A stretch of DNA of 64,000 nt, from assembly GCA_024734495.1 (NCBI GenBank), contig JALMQS010000411.1, positions 533,725-597,724 on the forward strand. The letters are read 5' to 3'. This document shows, piece by piece, positions 45,617 through 56,984 of the stretch (positions are counted from its first letter, which is position 1; each line of letters opens with the position of its first letter). Position numbers and translations under genes: made by a program. The notes beneath the pieces are model-generated. The model was not told the origin of the DNA. It did no database searches and was given only the letters and a program-made list of their open reading frames with translations. This DNA is from Forficula auricularia. Lineage: Eukaryota; Arthropoda; Insecta; Dermaptera; Forficulidae.

Positions 45617-45684
45617 ATGCCCGACGGTGGTCGTCACTAATTATAACTGTTTAATATTCCTAAGATCGACCGCGACGGGCATTT
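45617..45684. repeat. 68-bp inverted repeat hairpin
   Basis: 'gatgcccgacggtggtcg' and 'cgaccgcgacgggcatt' form a ~16-bp GC-rich stem with one or two mismatches around a 33-bp AT-rich loop. A tiny MITE remnant or a structured RNA; no second copy seen here. Confidence 0.5.
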
Positions 45685-45689
45685 TTTAT

Positions 45690-46045
45690 TTCACATTTCT
45701 TCAGGAAAATTAGACTAAATCGATGGAACTAAAAATAAAAAAAAATTGAAAGAAAAAGTGAAAAAATTTTCAAGGCTTCTTGACACACTGTTTTAAAATT
45801 TTACTTATTTAGCAATTTTTTGTCAACAAACGGTTTGAACTGGAAAGTCGAAATTGGTACAGATTTCACTTTTTAAATTTCCAAGCTACTTGTCCCGTTT
45901 TTTTCGTTTTTATGTTTCAACTCACTACTTCCTGAATTTTTACTCAGTAGCTTGCCTGACTGCTGGGCTAGCCTAGTATTTTAAATTTAAGTAAAAATTT
46001 TCAATTTTATCATTCTCATTAAGTATGTTTAAAGTTGTTGGAACG
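45690..46045. other. AT-rich stretch, nothing recognised
   Basis: No feature recognised beyond weak similarity of 45820-45860 to 5690-5730 ('ttttttgtca..aa.agtttga'). Confidence 0.3.
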
Positions 46046-46049
46046 GGGA

Positions 46050-46290
46050 GAAAAATACTTTTTAAAAATCATTTACTTTTTGTCTGATGTAGAATTTCTG
46101 TGTCTAGATTCAGCTACCCACGATAATTTAAGATCGAAAAGTCGTATAAAAGTTCATTTTTTTGCTAAAATTTTTGTATTTCCATTTCGGGGAACAGATT
46201 ACATTTTGGACTTTCTAGCTTTAGAACTCCTGGTTCAAAAATCCAGAAAACATAATTTTTTTAATGATTTTATTTAAATTTAAACTCAAT
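46050..46290 (+). repeat. Ancient dispersed repeat, family H
   Basis: Shows 'tgtctagattcagctaccca', 'aagatcgaaaagtcg', 'tttggactttctagcttta', 'gttcaaaaatccagaaaa' in family order. Confidence 0.5.
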
Positions 46291-46294
46291 GTTT

Positions 46295-47316
46295 AAGGAT
46301 AAAACATGATATTTCTTCATATAGCATTGCAAGGAAACCAAATAGAAGCCAAGACTTGTTCCAGATTATTAGAGAATAATTTCTTAATTTCTATTATTCT
46401 AGTATAGGCCTTTTGACTCTAGGTAAGAAAAATTAAATTAAAATGAATATAAGATTTATATATTTATCATTTGAAATGATTTTTCTTTTTCTTTAGGTGC
46501 TGTCTTCGTTTCGAAGTTTGGCAATCATTAAAAGGCGATTTTTTCTTTTGAGACCGCAGATCTAAATAGTTGGTTGTTACTACAACCAAACCATTCTCTC
46601 AGGTTCCCAAACCATGATTTTCGACTCCTCCCTAATAGATCTCTTTCCTATAATTTTTCCTTGCATAATATTTTGCAGTATTTGATATTTCTCCCTTGAA
46701 ATGATTAATTCACCGAAATTGCAAATACCGCACCGACTTGTTAAAGTCTAGAAAAAGTTTCAATTTTTCTTCCATTTTTTTTATTTTCCTCCTTCTTTTC
46801 ATGAATCTTGAGTCCACCCTGGACTACAGGGGCTCCTTGGTCCTTGGTCCAAAACTTTTTATATCAGTATCATTAAAAAAACTCATTAAAAATCGTGAGT
46901 AAGCATCCTAATTAGCTTTTAATCTCAAAATAAAGCAACTAAATATGAAATTATGTCTTAATAATTTTATTAATTTGTGATGTTGGCCACTCATAAACTC
47001 ACATACTTACTCACAATCAAGCACACAGACAGTAAATAAATTTAATGAGACCTTGATATTTAAAAAAAGTCTTTTTACAAAACTTCCCCATACTAAATCT
47101 GTTAAATTTATTTAAAAAGATATGAAAAATTCGTTTACCTTTATGACTTCTAGGGACTTTAAATTTCATAAATCTTACAATCATCAGTCCTTTATAGCTT
47201 TTTTTTTGGTTTTTAAATGAGAAGTATCTTTAGAGAGAAAAATTAAACAGTGAATACAACTTGGATCCTTGGCCAAGTGTGGTTGCAATTTACAGTTCGA
47301 GAAAATCGTACATTGT
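46295..47316. other. AT-rich stretch, nothing recognised
   Basis: No coding signal, TIR or copy elsewhere recognised. Confidence 0.35.
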
Positions 47317-47324
47317 CCTGCAAG

Positions 47325-47947
47325 CAAGGGCGGATTTAAGAGACCCAGGGCCCCTAGGCACTTGACTTTTGCCCCCCCCCCCCCCCCACCATCTCGAAGC
47401 TATTTTGGAAATTTAGCAAATTAAATGCACTAGTACAGAACATTTTTTTTTCTTTTATTTATTCAAGAACATCGTATTTGTAGGGGCATCTAGCCTTTTT
47501 AATGTACAATATTAGGCCAATTTAATTACAAAGAAAATAAACAATATGATACAAACAGATCAAGTAAGAGAAAAATTAAATTTTAAAAGGGAAACAACAA
47601 TTATATGGAACAAAAACAATAAATATACTGAATATATATATATATATATATAGGATATAGACAAAAGAAGAGAGGAAAAAAAAATTTTTAATCGACTTTA
47701 ATGAGTTTAATAAACATCAGAATAATACAGTATGCTACTACTAGTATATAGTTACGCTTTTTGATAAGGCAAGCCAGGCTTTTGAGCTTATGTAAATGGG
47801 GCAATCCAACGTAAAAACTCTTAGTAATTTTAATGAGAATGTTAAGCGATATTTGTTTAGCCAGAGATTGTGATTGCAACCGGGGCCCCCAGGCCGGCTG
47901 GGCCCCTAGGCCCGGGCCTTGTGGGCCTAGGCGGAAATCCAGCACTG
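47325..47947. mobile_element. hAT element with GC-rich ends
   Basis: Left end CAAGGGCGGATTTAAGAGAC, complement of the right end CAGTGCTGGATTTCCGCCTA; both continue into CCTAGGC-rich subterminal blocks. Perfect 8-bp duplication cctgcaag (47317-47324, 47948-47955). A run of about 17 C lies at 47373-47389 and a (TA)n at 47635-47651. No transposase; overlapping minus-strand frames are composition artefacts. Confidence 0.88.
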
Positions 47948-47977
47948 CCTGCAAGAGATATTCGCCGAGGTCTTTTT

Positions 47978-48300
47978 TTTAATGATACGTATGCAAGAAA
48001 GATGCAACTTTTATAGACTGGTGTGGATCCTTGCATCGTGGAAAGAAGAAGAAATTTCAAGGATTGGGTCGGAGTTGAAGGTATTTGTGGATAGGGGTCT
48101 TGAAAGACTGAAGGTTATATGTCACCGGAAAGAACGACGCAGAAAGAGAGTTCCAATTTCTAGAAGTCATAAGGAAAAAATGTTTGTTTCCTTAGTATCT
48201 AATTTAATCTCGAATCTTAATCTTAAATGCTTGAAAAAAAAGCAAAGGACTGAGACGATTAATTCTATAATACAATGTGCCAAGGAGATAGCTAGTTAAT
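47978..48300 (-). pseudogene. LINE ORF2 C-terminal relic, minus strand
   Basis: The minus strand encodes 'MTSRNWNSL', 'FFPVTYNLQSFKTPIHKYL' then a stop and the same ~110-bp 3' tail as 7141-7575, ending in a T/A run at 47978 ('gtatcatt' plus A tail on the minus strand). 5'-truncated. The plus-strand open frame over the same bases is its shadow. Confidence 0.75.
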
Positions 48301-48304
48301 GCTG

Positions 48305-48995
48305 GATCCCCTATTAGCCTCATAGCTCTTCTCAATTGCATCCAGGGTACCTACAGTTTGAATACTTATAGAAATTTGAAATGCTCTTATTTAATATAAT
48401 CTTATATTGGTAAGATGGATTATATTATCAGGGATATGTTTTTTCTGGGAAAAGCTCTTGAAAAACCCTTTAAAATCCTAACAGGGATGCTGTGTGTGTA
48501 TGCTCTGGTATATGGAAACTGCAAACCGTTTCCAAATACTCAATTCTTTAGGTAATGCAAGGGTTTATCATGGATTATAGGTGCAACATTTTATAGGTAC
48601 TTTCCTTTTTGTATCAGTTTCATTAAAAATAAATAAATAAATAAAAATGACCTTCACAATGCATCTTCATGTCACACTGCGTATCAAACAAATTCTTTTG
48701 TCTATTTGCTGTTGTTGATGTTTTTGTTCTTGATGGTTGGTTGGTTGGTTGGATGTTTCCTGCTTTTCTCTATGCACATGAACATGTTCCTTTCGAATCA
48801 TGTCGATCGATGGTCGACTGACTATGCAATTCTACCGGAACCTATTGCATGTTGTTTGCAGCTCGATTTAAGATTTATCTCTTGTTCATATTTATTTATC
48901 ACTAGCAGAATGATTCAGTTGTTTATTTTTTTTCTTTTCGTTTACGATTAAAGTGAAAGTAGATTTATTAATTACTTTAATCACAAAATAAAATA
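48305..48995. other. AT-rich stretch with (TTGG)n
   Basis: A short tetranucleotide run 'ggttggttggttggttgg' at about 48725-48742. Otherwise nothing recognised. Confidence 0.35.
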
Positions 48996-48999
48996 TTTT

Positions 49000-49165
49000 T
49001 TTAAAGTCATAATCTGTCTTAAGACTGGTTTGATGCACTAGTCTCCTCCATTTGTCTCAATCTCGGACGAATTCTTTCACTTCTCTAAAATTCGAACAAT
49101 CTAAATATCCTACCTTATCTACAAAAATATTTTCTAATCTAGATTTTCATCTTCTTTTTTTTGTA
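49000..49165 (-). pseudogene. RTE-like LINE C-terminal relic
   Basis: The minus strand reads 'LDCSNFREVKEFVRD', a stop, then 'DKWRRLVHQTS', the C-terminal '...SF.E....A.DR..WR' signature of RTE-like reverse-transcriptase ORFs. A second, longer relic is at 58865-59165. Very short and broken. Confidence 0.6.
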
Positions 49166-49169
49166 CTAT

Positions 49170-49270
49170 ACCATTTAAGTCAGAGGTTCTTAATCTTTTA
49201 CAACTACTCGCAGCCTGGTAAAAATTTACAATTTATTCATTTTTAAATAATATTAAATCTACTTCCACCA
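49170..49270 (+). mobile_element. Possible hAT left-end fragment
   Basis: 'cagaggttcttaatctttta' (49181) resembles hAT termini of the CAGTGGTTCTTAAAC type; 'ccatggacccacttcccgaa' downstream fits a decayed subterminal block. No partner end. Confidence 0.35.
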
Positions 49271-49573
49271 TGGACCCACTTCCCGAATAATTAGATATCT
49301 GACCAACAAAGCTTCATAAGAAAAAAATACAATATTCCTATTCTATATGATTTAGCACGGGTGACATTCCTATTTGTCAATAGTCGTATACAAATGTCAT
49401 TATTATTAAAAAAAAAAATTTTTAAACACCTAAAATGCAATAAAAAGTAGAATAGATTTTTCTTTATTAGGTATCCAAAAATTTGAATATTCACGTGAAT
49501 AAAAATAAAAGCAGGTCAAATGCGCCCACTGTTTATTTTTAATAATACGAAATTAGAATACTAAATAAAATTT

Positions 49574-49894
49574 TGAAGGAGACAATAAAAGAGTGTGTCT
49601 TCTGCTGGAATTATAAATTTTATTTATTTATAACGAGACTATAGTTTCGAGGCTTTGCCCTCTTCATCGCCTATTACAATGTATTCACAGGAATTAATTT
49701 ATGAATGAAAGTTTTACATTTTTCATGTGGTAAGGTTAACACATGAAAAATGTAAAACTTTCATTCATAAATTAATTCCTGTGAATACATTGTAATAGAC
49801 TGATGAAGAGGCAAAGCCCTCGAAACTATAGTCTCGTTATAAATAAATAAAATTTATAATTCCAGCAGAAGACACTCTTTTATTGTCTCCTTCA
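49574..49894. mobile_element. Palindromic hammerhead repeat
   Basis: A ~320-bp near-perfect palindrome: 'ttgaaggagacaataaaaga' at the left and its mirror at the right, with centre at 'gtggtaaggttaac' (49731-49743). A shrunken copy in the other orientation is at 57018-57165, and the 'ccgagagtagcagaattttt' flank is shared too. The right arm holds a full hammerhead fold, the left arm has GCGATGA instead of CUGAUGA. Confidence 0.85.
49789..49844 (+). ncRNA. Hammerhead ribozyme-like motif, type I, palindromic stem III
   Basis: CTGATGA 49800-49806, stem II GAGG/CCTC (with an extra A before it and a CAAAG-type loop), GAAA 49822-49825, then CTATAGTC: ACTATAGT (49825-49832) is fully self-complementary and C 49833 follows (GUC). 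Stem I: GA/TC next to the core, then ATTGTAAT (49789-49796) against GTTATAAAT (49836-49844) with one bulged A and two G-U pairs. One of the best candidates in the window. Confidence 0.7.
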
Positions 49895-50110
49895 ATATAT
49901 AAAAATTCTGCTACTCTCGGCAAAAACTTTCAATTTAAAAATAAAATTTTATTTTATACTTTTTTAACCTTTTAAAATTAAATATTTTTTTTAATTTATT
50001 TAATTTATTTTTTTTATTTTTTTATCTTATACGTTTTAGCTATTGCAACTAGAGAAAATCCCCATTAATATCGGGTAAGCCGTATAATTTTATTTTAATG
50101 TTTATATTAT
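49895..50110. other. Retroposon flank then AT-rich DNA
   Basis: 49895-49940 matches 56980-57020 in reverse and belongs to the palindromic family; the rest is T-rich, with no recognised feature. Confidence 0.45.
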
Positions 50111-50114
50111 ACTA

Positions 50115-50565
50115 TAATATTTAAACACCTTCTAATTAATCACATTACCGGTAGCTGGAAAATTATTTTTTCATTAGCCCTAGGGCGTAAGCACAAGTGG
50201 TTCTAAAGATAATTATAAATTAAATAAAATTGGAAAATCAAGAACATATTTTTTTATTATAGACAAAAGAATCGATAGGGGCTCGAAACCTGGACCTTCG
50301 AGTAGCTTAAAAGTGCGAGTCTCTAACCAAATGAAATACCAATCCCTCAACCTAATCCAATGCTTAATGTCTAAATGAAGATAACATTTCAATCTTTTAA
50401 TCCTCCCTTTATTCATTTTACACAACTTTGATTTAACAGGCTATTATTATTCTATATTTAAGCACCTCCTAATTAATCACCTCACCCAAAGCTGGAAAAT
50501 TATTTTTTCATTAGCACTGGGGCGTAATCATAACTTGTCTCCTATAAAGACAATTATAAATTAAA
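50115..50565. repeat. ~110-bp direct repeats around a SINE
   Basis: 50120-50225 and 50455-50565 are diverged direct copies: 'cacct.ctaattaatcac', 'agctggaaaattattttttc', 'ggcgtaa.cataa'. The copies flank a tRNA-derived segment at 50262-50362. Too long to be a target duplication; more likely a tandem duplication of a ~335-bp unit that later lost one SINE, or terminal repeats of an unclassified element. Confidence 0.65.
50262..50362 (-). repeat. tRNA-derived SINE with good A and B boxes
   Basis: The minus strand shows 'tttggttagagactcgcac' (A-box-like, as in lysine-type tRNAs) and 'ccaggtttcgagcccctat' (B box), spaced as in tRNAs. The acceptor stem does not close and there is no intact anticodon arm, so I call a SINE head and not a functional tRNA. 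Confidence 0.6.
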
Positions 50566-50639
50566 TTGTCTACAATAAAAAATCGTTTCTTTATTTTATA
50601 ATTTAATTTAATTGCTTATATTATATACTGAAATCAATT

Positions 50640-51150
50640 ATCCCCTTGAAAGGCTTATTTGTAAGAAACATGCGACTTTCAAACGCTCAACACCCCTACA
50701 CTGTCAAATTTTATGAGAATCGAACGAACGCTTTCGCCAAATCGTTTATCCCTATGACTATTATAGAGTGGAACTCGCTTCCTGTCATCGTTTTTTCTTC
50801 GATCGAGCTATAACCCTGAGCTCTTTAAGGGCCGGTTGTATGTCGCAAAGTAAATGCTTTTTACCACTAAGTCTAGATGGTAAATGGAGGGGTAGGATGG
50901 CCAATCAGATGACAGGAACTTTCAGTGCCTGTCATCTGATTGGCCATCCCAGTGCCTCCATTTACCATCTACTGTTTGTTAGTGGTAAAAGCATTTACTT
51001 TGCGTCATACAACCGGCCCTAAGAGTCACATCCACAGATAATTTCAACTCCAACCTAAATATTTTCTTCTTCTTTTCACAATGTAGAAGCCAATCCAGGC
51101 CATTAGGGCATTCACCTTCTTGGTGTAACTCCTTCTCGCATTAATATCAT
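50640..51150 (+). pseudogene. LINE ORF2 C-terminal relic, interrupted by MITE
   Basis: Plus frame 'NAQHPYTVKF', 'RTNAFAKSFIPMTIIEWNSLP', a stop, then, after the MITE, the continuation 'cacatccacagataatttca' and the same 3' tail as the two minus-strand copies. The MITE at 50829-51019 sits in the 'NLQSFK' region. Degenerate; inactive before or after the MITE. Confidence 0.8.
50829..51019. mobile_element. Harbinger-like MITE inside LINE, 191 bp
   Basis: GGGCCGGTTGTATGTCGCAA at the left and its mirror at the right, flanked by TAA on both sides (50826-50828, 51020-51022). LINE homology resumes exactly after one TAA, giving a clean pre-insertion site. Nearly the whole element is self-complementary ('tggccaatcagatgacag' mirrored). 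Superfamily by resemblance. Confidence 0.85.
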
Positions 51151-51154
51151 AAAA

Positions 51155-52115
51155 AATTTAAAATTGAAATTAAATTAGATTTATCTCTATTTATTATTGG
51201 AATCGCAGATTCAAAATTTTAAGAAACTCAGCAGTGTAAAATAAGTAACAATAACACAATTCTACTCAAACAGACTGATTTAAATAATAAATAAAATCAT
51301 GAAACAATAAATTACTATCTAGTCAAAAAAATTGATACATTATACTAAATCATTTCCAATGAGAACATGTATCAAACGCACGATTAAATATCTCCTTGGT
51401 TAAAAACATTATTGTAAAGAAAGAGGACGTTGATAACACGTAATAATTAAGGTAATTTGTCTGCGAGAGCTTTTAAATTAAGTCTAAAGGGGGATGTGCA
51501 GGAGGGAGCCAAGCAGGCTGCAAGCTCATTTGCCTGCCGGTTGCCAGGGCCTTATAAGGTCACTATCACGAAGGTTAACAAGACCAACAGACAAACGTCT
51601 CACTTTTCTTCTTCGCAAACTAAATTATTTATTTTATTTCAAATAAGAGATAACGGCATTTATATTATGATAAACTGTACTTACTATCAGGATTATGACA
51701 TCTATCCATCATATTTTCATAGATTATAATAAAGTAAAATTACATTTATTATCGTAGAACCGGCTATAGTAGTAAATAATTTTCACATTAACCTTTTTAA
51801 CCCTAACACCTATTATAGAGTATATAACTGTCATTTATTTACTACTTTGAAATATCTTAAAAGGAAATCGAAGAATTGGCAGCCGTCTTTAAAATACATT
51901 CGCTCTATAATTTCCCTTAATTTTCGTTAAATGTAATTCCCTAGTAATAATTAAAAAATTATATCGATCAAATTTTACTGGTTGCATAAGTGTACCCAGG
52001 TATGATCAGGAGGCAGCTGCCCTTCCCCTCATAGAACAAAAGGGATTCTTAAAAACTTTAATTTAAATGAAAACAATACTTATTGAAAAATAACTAATCA
52101 AAAGAAAACGGATAT
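51155..52115. other. Unrecognised stretch
   Basis: 51450-51560 is GC-richer ('ggaggggatgtgcagg'-like) with a 90-codon open frame that resembles nothing I know. No repeat copies seen. Confidence 0.35.
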
Positions 52116-52116
52116 G

Positions 52117-52530
52117 ATTAAATAAGTACATATCAGTGGTGTGTGGTACATGGATGCTGTGGATGCGGCGTATCCCTAAAATTTCAAACATTTAGAGTGT
52201 TTTCATAAATATAGGTATAGGGTTGACTTCAAAATTTCATGAGGATCTTTACATTTTCAAATTATTATTCGTTTCTTTCTTATATTTAGTCTAAATTTCT
52301 TATAGTTAATCTATTTGAAATCTGCGCAGTTTCCTCTTGGTCTTGTCTTGGTTTCGAATGAATTTATTGATATTAAATAAGTACATATCAGTGGTGTGCG
52401 GTACATGGATGCTGTGGATGCGGCGTATCCCTAAAATTTCAAACATTTAGAGTGTTTTCATAAATATAGGTATAAGGTTGACTTCAAAATTTCATGAGGA
52501 TCTTTAAATTTTCAAATTATTATTCGTTTA
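52117..52530 (+). repeat. Tandem duplication of a hAT left end
   Basis: 'attaaataagtacatatcag' followed by the family J left terminus appears at 52117 and again at 52372, with about 160 bp of near-identity each time ('ggatgctgtggatgcggcgt', 'ttcatgaggatcttt'). The repeated block includes 17 bp upstream of the terminus, so it is a segmental duplication after insertion. Confidence 0.8.
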
Positions 52531-52965
52531 TTTAAAATATTTCTATAAAAAACATTTGTTTATTTTCACAAGTACATTGGTTCTCGAAATGAAATAAAAT
52601 TGTTGCATAGTTTCAAGGGACAATTAAAATGAATGATTTTTCCTAAAAGGGCGCGGATAGAAGGTTTAAAGTCCCTACCTGTTATATTTTCCAGTTCAAG
52701 CTTGTCTAAAACAAGTCCTGACGAGTTTTAGTCCGATAAAAATTGTTCTCGCTTAGGAACTATTAAAATAGTAACAATACATATAAGGAATAAATAAAGA
52801 TGATTCGGGAATCTCTGGACTAATCCATTTCTAAGAACTCTCAATATAAGATCAGAAATAACTAAGAGTGTTATAGACAAGTCTTAGCTTGCTTATAACA
52901 ATAGAATTAGGAGAAATTTAAAATTTTCTTATAGGACAGGCTGATTCATTGTGGAAGATGGTCGA
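52389..52965 (+). mobile_element. hAT element, family J
   Basis: Begins CAGTGGTGTGCGGTACATGG and matches 26874-27417 throughout. The right terminus is not found; both copies stop near 'gctgattcattgtgg'. Reading frames are interrupted, so any transposase is dead. Confidence 0.75.
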
Positions 52966-52969
52966 TTTC

Positions 52970-54790
52970 CATCTCAGGGACTGTAGAGTTTAAGTTACAA
53001 GATTTAATTTCTGACTCCTACCCTCACTCACACAAAGCCGTAGTATCCATTTGGAGGTGAAGGTTCCAAAATATATTTTTTTTTAATCTAATGTTAAATT
53101 TGAAAAATAACGAAAATGATGCCGTTTTCGATGAAATTTGCAAAAAAAAAAACGAAGATGAAAATAAATTTTCAAAAAAAAGGGTACTTTTTTGGACAGC
53201 ATCCCCTGTTTCAAAAATCACAAACCACCACTGGTTCATATATAATATTTGATAATTTCAATGTTTTCTTCGCTATATTTTCTAAAATAAAACTTAAGGA
53301 AGAAGGTTAAATTTTAAAAAGAGTGATTTTTATATAATAATTGTTATCACAGGGGGTCAGCGAGAGTTCACTCATGTTTTGGGGGTTCAAAAATCCATAT
53401 GGGTTGCGTGTACTATCTTGGTGATTATACGTCATGCCTCATTTAGACACCTGAAATTTCCATGCCAATAAATAATTAATTACGAAATTGTAAATTGAAC
53501 GAAAATTCACTCATATTCTGAGCCTGTCTTGATCTAGCTGCCCTTATCAATAACAGTTGTCAAAAAATGAAATAAAGAAATAACTTTAAAAAATGTTGTC
53601 ATATAATTTATGTTTATAAACCATTCATTTCCTCTTAGACCTTATAATTGATTACATGAGTGAAAAAAATCCTAATTTTATCTGCATTGTAAAAAAATAA
53701 ATAAATATCATTAAAAGATAATAAATGAGATTTTTTTCTTTCTGATCCAAATCAGTGCACTCGATTAAATAATAATAAATTGGTACCCCATTTCTTTGAT
53801 TGGCTTCTTTGTTCGATAAAACCAGAAGTAAAGAAATAAATTACATCTCTAGGACTAGTTTTAATTAGCCATCTACTTGTTCTTCCTTCGTTTTTTTCTT
53901 AGGCTTTCTCCAACCTCTTTTCCCGCATCCCTTACGAACCCTTACCACATGCATAAAAAACTAATCCAATCTATCTATATTATTTATATTAAGCGCATTA
54001 TAAAAAAACTCACTCATATCTATTTCTTAAATCTTCATCTTGTTGAGAGATATCGGATAAATTCCGGTTGTTATCAATATGTCAGCGAGTCTTGTTTTCG
54101 AACAGAAAAAGCGAAAATAGCCTGAGGGAAGAAGGCGGATAAAGATGCCGAATAAATTATTATTTTTTTATAATAGACTTACTAAACGATAAGCAATAAA
54201 TAATTAGGCAATTAATGTATGCCCTTTAACATACATATAAAAAAACTTTCTTTGGATGTTTGTGATACCTATCGAAAATAAATCTCTTCGTTTTTTGCCT
54301 GAAGATAAATAATATTCAAGATACCTGATAAATATTGAAACCTTTGTTTAAAATATCGAGTTTAAATTTTTTTATAACCTAATATTAGTTTTATTATTAT
54401 TAGGATGTCATATTAATCAAAACATCAACATATTTTTTTCAATGGATTAAAATTTATATGTTTTAATAGAACTTTTTGAAATCAACCACATTGTACACTG
54501 TTAAATATATTTATTAAAACACTAACAAATATACATAACCCAAATACTCTAAATTTCTATCAGAACGACATCCATCGGGATCTACAAAGGGACACCATAG
54601 AACTAACAATTATTAAATTTCCTAGTAGTCCCGAACAAAGGCTGCTTAGCCATGTCAACGTTGAGGCTACTCAGCTCCTGGACAAGACAAATATGATAAG
54701 AAGACTTAAAAGAAGAAACCTTTTTTTTTTTTTATTAAAATATAACCTTGTTAAGGAAACCTTTTGAGTTAGTGAAATAATAATATGACC
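52970..54790. other. AT-rich stretch, nothing recognised
   Basis: Short frames without domains. 54298-54355 has 'gcctgaagataaa' and 'attgaaaccttt', reminiscent of hammerhead boxes but unpaired. Confidence 0.35.
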
Positions 54791-54805
54791 TAGAGTAGTG
54801 TAGAT

Positions 54806-56669
54806 CAGGGGTGTCCAATTTTTTGGCTTACCCATGACCACATTTTTAGAAAAATAAACTGCAACGGATCGTTGCTAAACTTTATCCAAAGTCATTTGAA
54901 ATATCAATATTTTTGTTCCTTTATTATTAATCATAAATCATAGCCTATTTGCGGTCCATGTTTAAAATAAAATAATAAAGAATTTATAAAATGTACTTAC
55001 TTACTCTAGAGTAAAGTACTTTAAAATATAATTTTACTAAAAACTTTATTTAACCTTTTTTGTAATCCCCGAGGTTCTTAATTAGCATATTAAATTTCAT
55101 CAAAATTGTTTAAGTCATTTTCAAGATATTTAGAAAAAACTAAAAAAGTCCTGAAATAAAGTACTAATGTTTGAGGGCCGATTTGTACCAAAAACTAATC
55201 AGCGCTTCATTTTGTTAAAATAATGGTAGATTTTCAATTTCATTTTAATCGGTTCAACGATGTGGAAAAAATCGTGGATGAAAAAAACGATAACATACAT
55301 CCATCCATCCGCACGCACTTCCTGAAAAAATGGCACTTTTTGGCCTCTCGACGAGACCCCATGTAATTTTTGGCAAAACTGTCACTTGCTAAAATTCAAC
55401 CTAATTGAATACTACAATTTGTGACTTTAATTGAGACCATGGGTTCCGTAGTCTTTACCTGAGGAGCCTTTGAAGTCGCGCTTGCCTCGAGACCGATTAC
55501 AATACTTTACCCATCCTTCGCATTGGATAAAGTAAAAAATTGTCTTAGACCTCGGATAAAATATTATAATTCTATTAATATTTATTATTCAAAAAGTATA
55601 GGTAGAAATAAGAACTTTATTATTTTTTTAGGTCATAGTGAGATTATAATTTTACTTTCCGTAAATTTTATACTTCTCGTATTACTTACAAAAAGTGATA
55701 TTATGTATTAGTATTTGTTTATATTTTTCCTGGCTAGATAATTAATATAAAAAGACAATATTCAATTTTTCTTTCAGATCGGTATCTAATTGTTGTTCTA
55801 GAACATTCAATCAGAAAGTTTGCAAATATAAAATTTATTTCTAATGAATATGGAGTCAAAAATAGACCAAAATGATTATTATTTTTTCGGAATTCTTGAA
55901 ATCTAGTTCCAGATTCAAAATTTAAAATGAGCACTTTTATTTTTCGAAAAATTCACAGTAGATTTTCAGATCTGTTATTTTAGAGAAAAAAATTATCAGG
56001 CCAAATTGTTGAGTGTTTTCCAGTATCTACATATAAATCACAATGTTTTAAGGAATTTTTTGACTTTATATTGGGCCACGGGTTGGAACAGCCCTGGTTT
56101 AAATCGAATGGGATTAAAGAAGTATATGAGGAATGATAATTTATTTTTTAAAAGGGTCATGGATATAATAATCCCTCACTATCCATTATTTATTGAAGTG
56201 TAATAACGTGCAAAGATCTAAAAGACAAGTCCTGATAAGTTTTAGTCCACATGAGAGAAATTATCAATTAATTGTGATTTTTCTATGGTAGAAAACTCCA
56301 ATTCCTTGTCTCCTTTTATACTAGAATGATAATTATAGACTTGGTTAGTGTCGTAGCATATAAATTACTGAAATAATAAATATTTTAGAAAATGAAAATA
56401 TGAAAGAAGAAGAATTTTAAAATATTCGAAACTTCATTATTATTTTTTATCTTATAAATTTGAGCTTATGATTTTGCTTTTGGTGAATTTTATTCTTGAA
56501 AAAAGCTTGACGTTTGTACAAATGTACATTCATATTTCGAAAAAGGGAATAAATATATCTCTACATATAAATTTCAATGTTTTAAGGAAGTTTATGATTT
56601 TATGTTGGGCCACACTCATTGCAGTGCTGGGCCGCATGCGGCCCGCGGGTCACGGTTTGTTCAGCACTA
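54806..56669 (-). mobile_element. hAT transposon, second copy, minus strand
   Basis: CAGGGGTGTCCAATTTTTTG at 54806 corresponds to the right end of the 16124-17689 copy; the other end lies near 'gttcagcacta' (56669). Flanks gtgtagat / ctgtagat (54798-54805, 56670-56677). Homology to the first copy covers 55690-56660. It carries a family G insertion at 55045-55535 but lacks the ribozyme retroposon. Confidence 0.8.
55045..55535 (+). repeat. Family G repeat, 3' part, nested in hAT
   Basis: Matches 30355-30758 and adds 'gatacatacatccatccatc'-like sequence (55290-55315) and 'ggcctctcgacgagacccca'. Ends 'ttggataaagtaaaaaattg'. Inserted in the hAT copy. Confidence 0.65.
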
Positions 56670-56984
56670 CTGTAGATATTAGAATACTAGAGAGTAAGAC
56701 CTTAATTTTAGGAAATATACTGAACTATATAAGAAATAGATTACCCTTTGATCTACTTCATTGATCAGATTCTAATGATTTTGAATAAGAAAAAAAAAAA
56801 AAAAACAAAAAAAGTTCTAATAATTTATTCAACCAGCAAAGCTTTAATAGAAACGTTTATATGATTTAATAAACACACAATTGAATTGCGCTTTGGACTT
56901 CTCAATTGTTAAATCCGCCACTGTCTAAACTTCGTGCATTCTGAGGAGATTTTCTCTAAAGTGATCAATCTATGAGGTTAAATT

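Noticed and set aside
47982..48299. 105-codon plus-strand frame rich in Lys and Arg
   Set aside because: It is the antisense shadow of a minus-strand LINE ORF2 C-terminus with recognisable WNSL and NLQSFKT motifs.
54298..54355. CTGAAGA and GAAAC strings as another hammerhead
   Set aside because: No stem II of sensible length, no stem I complementarity and no self-complementary stem III.
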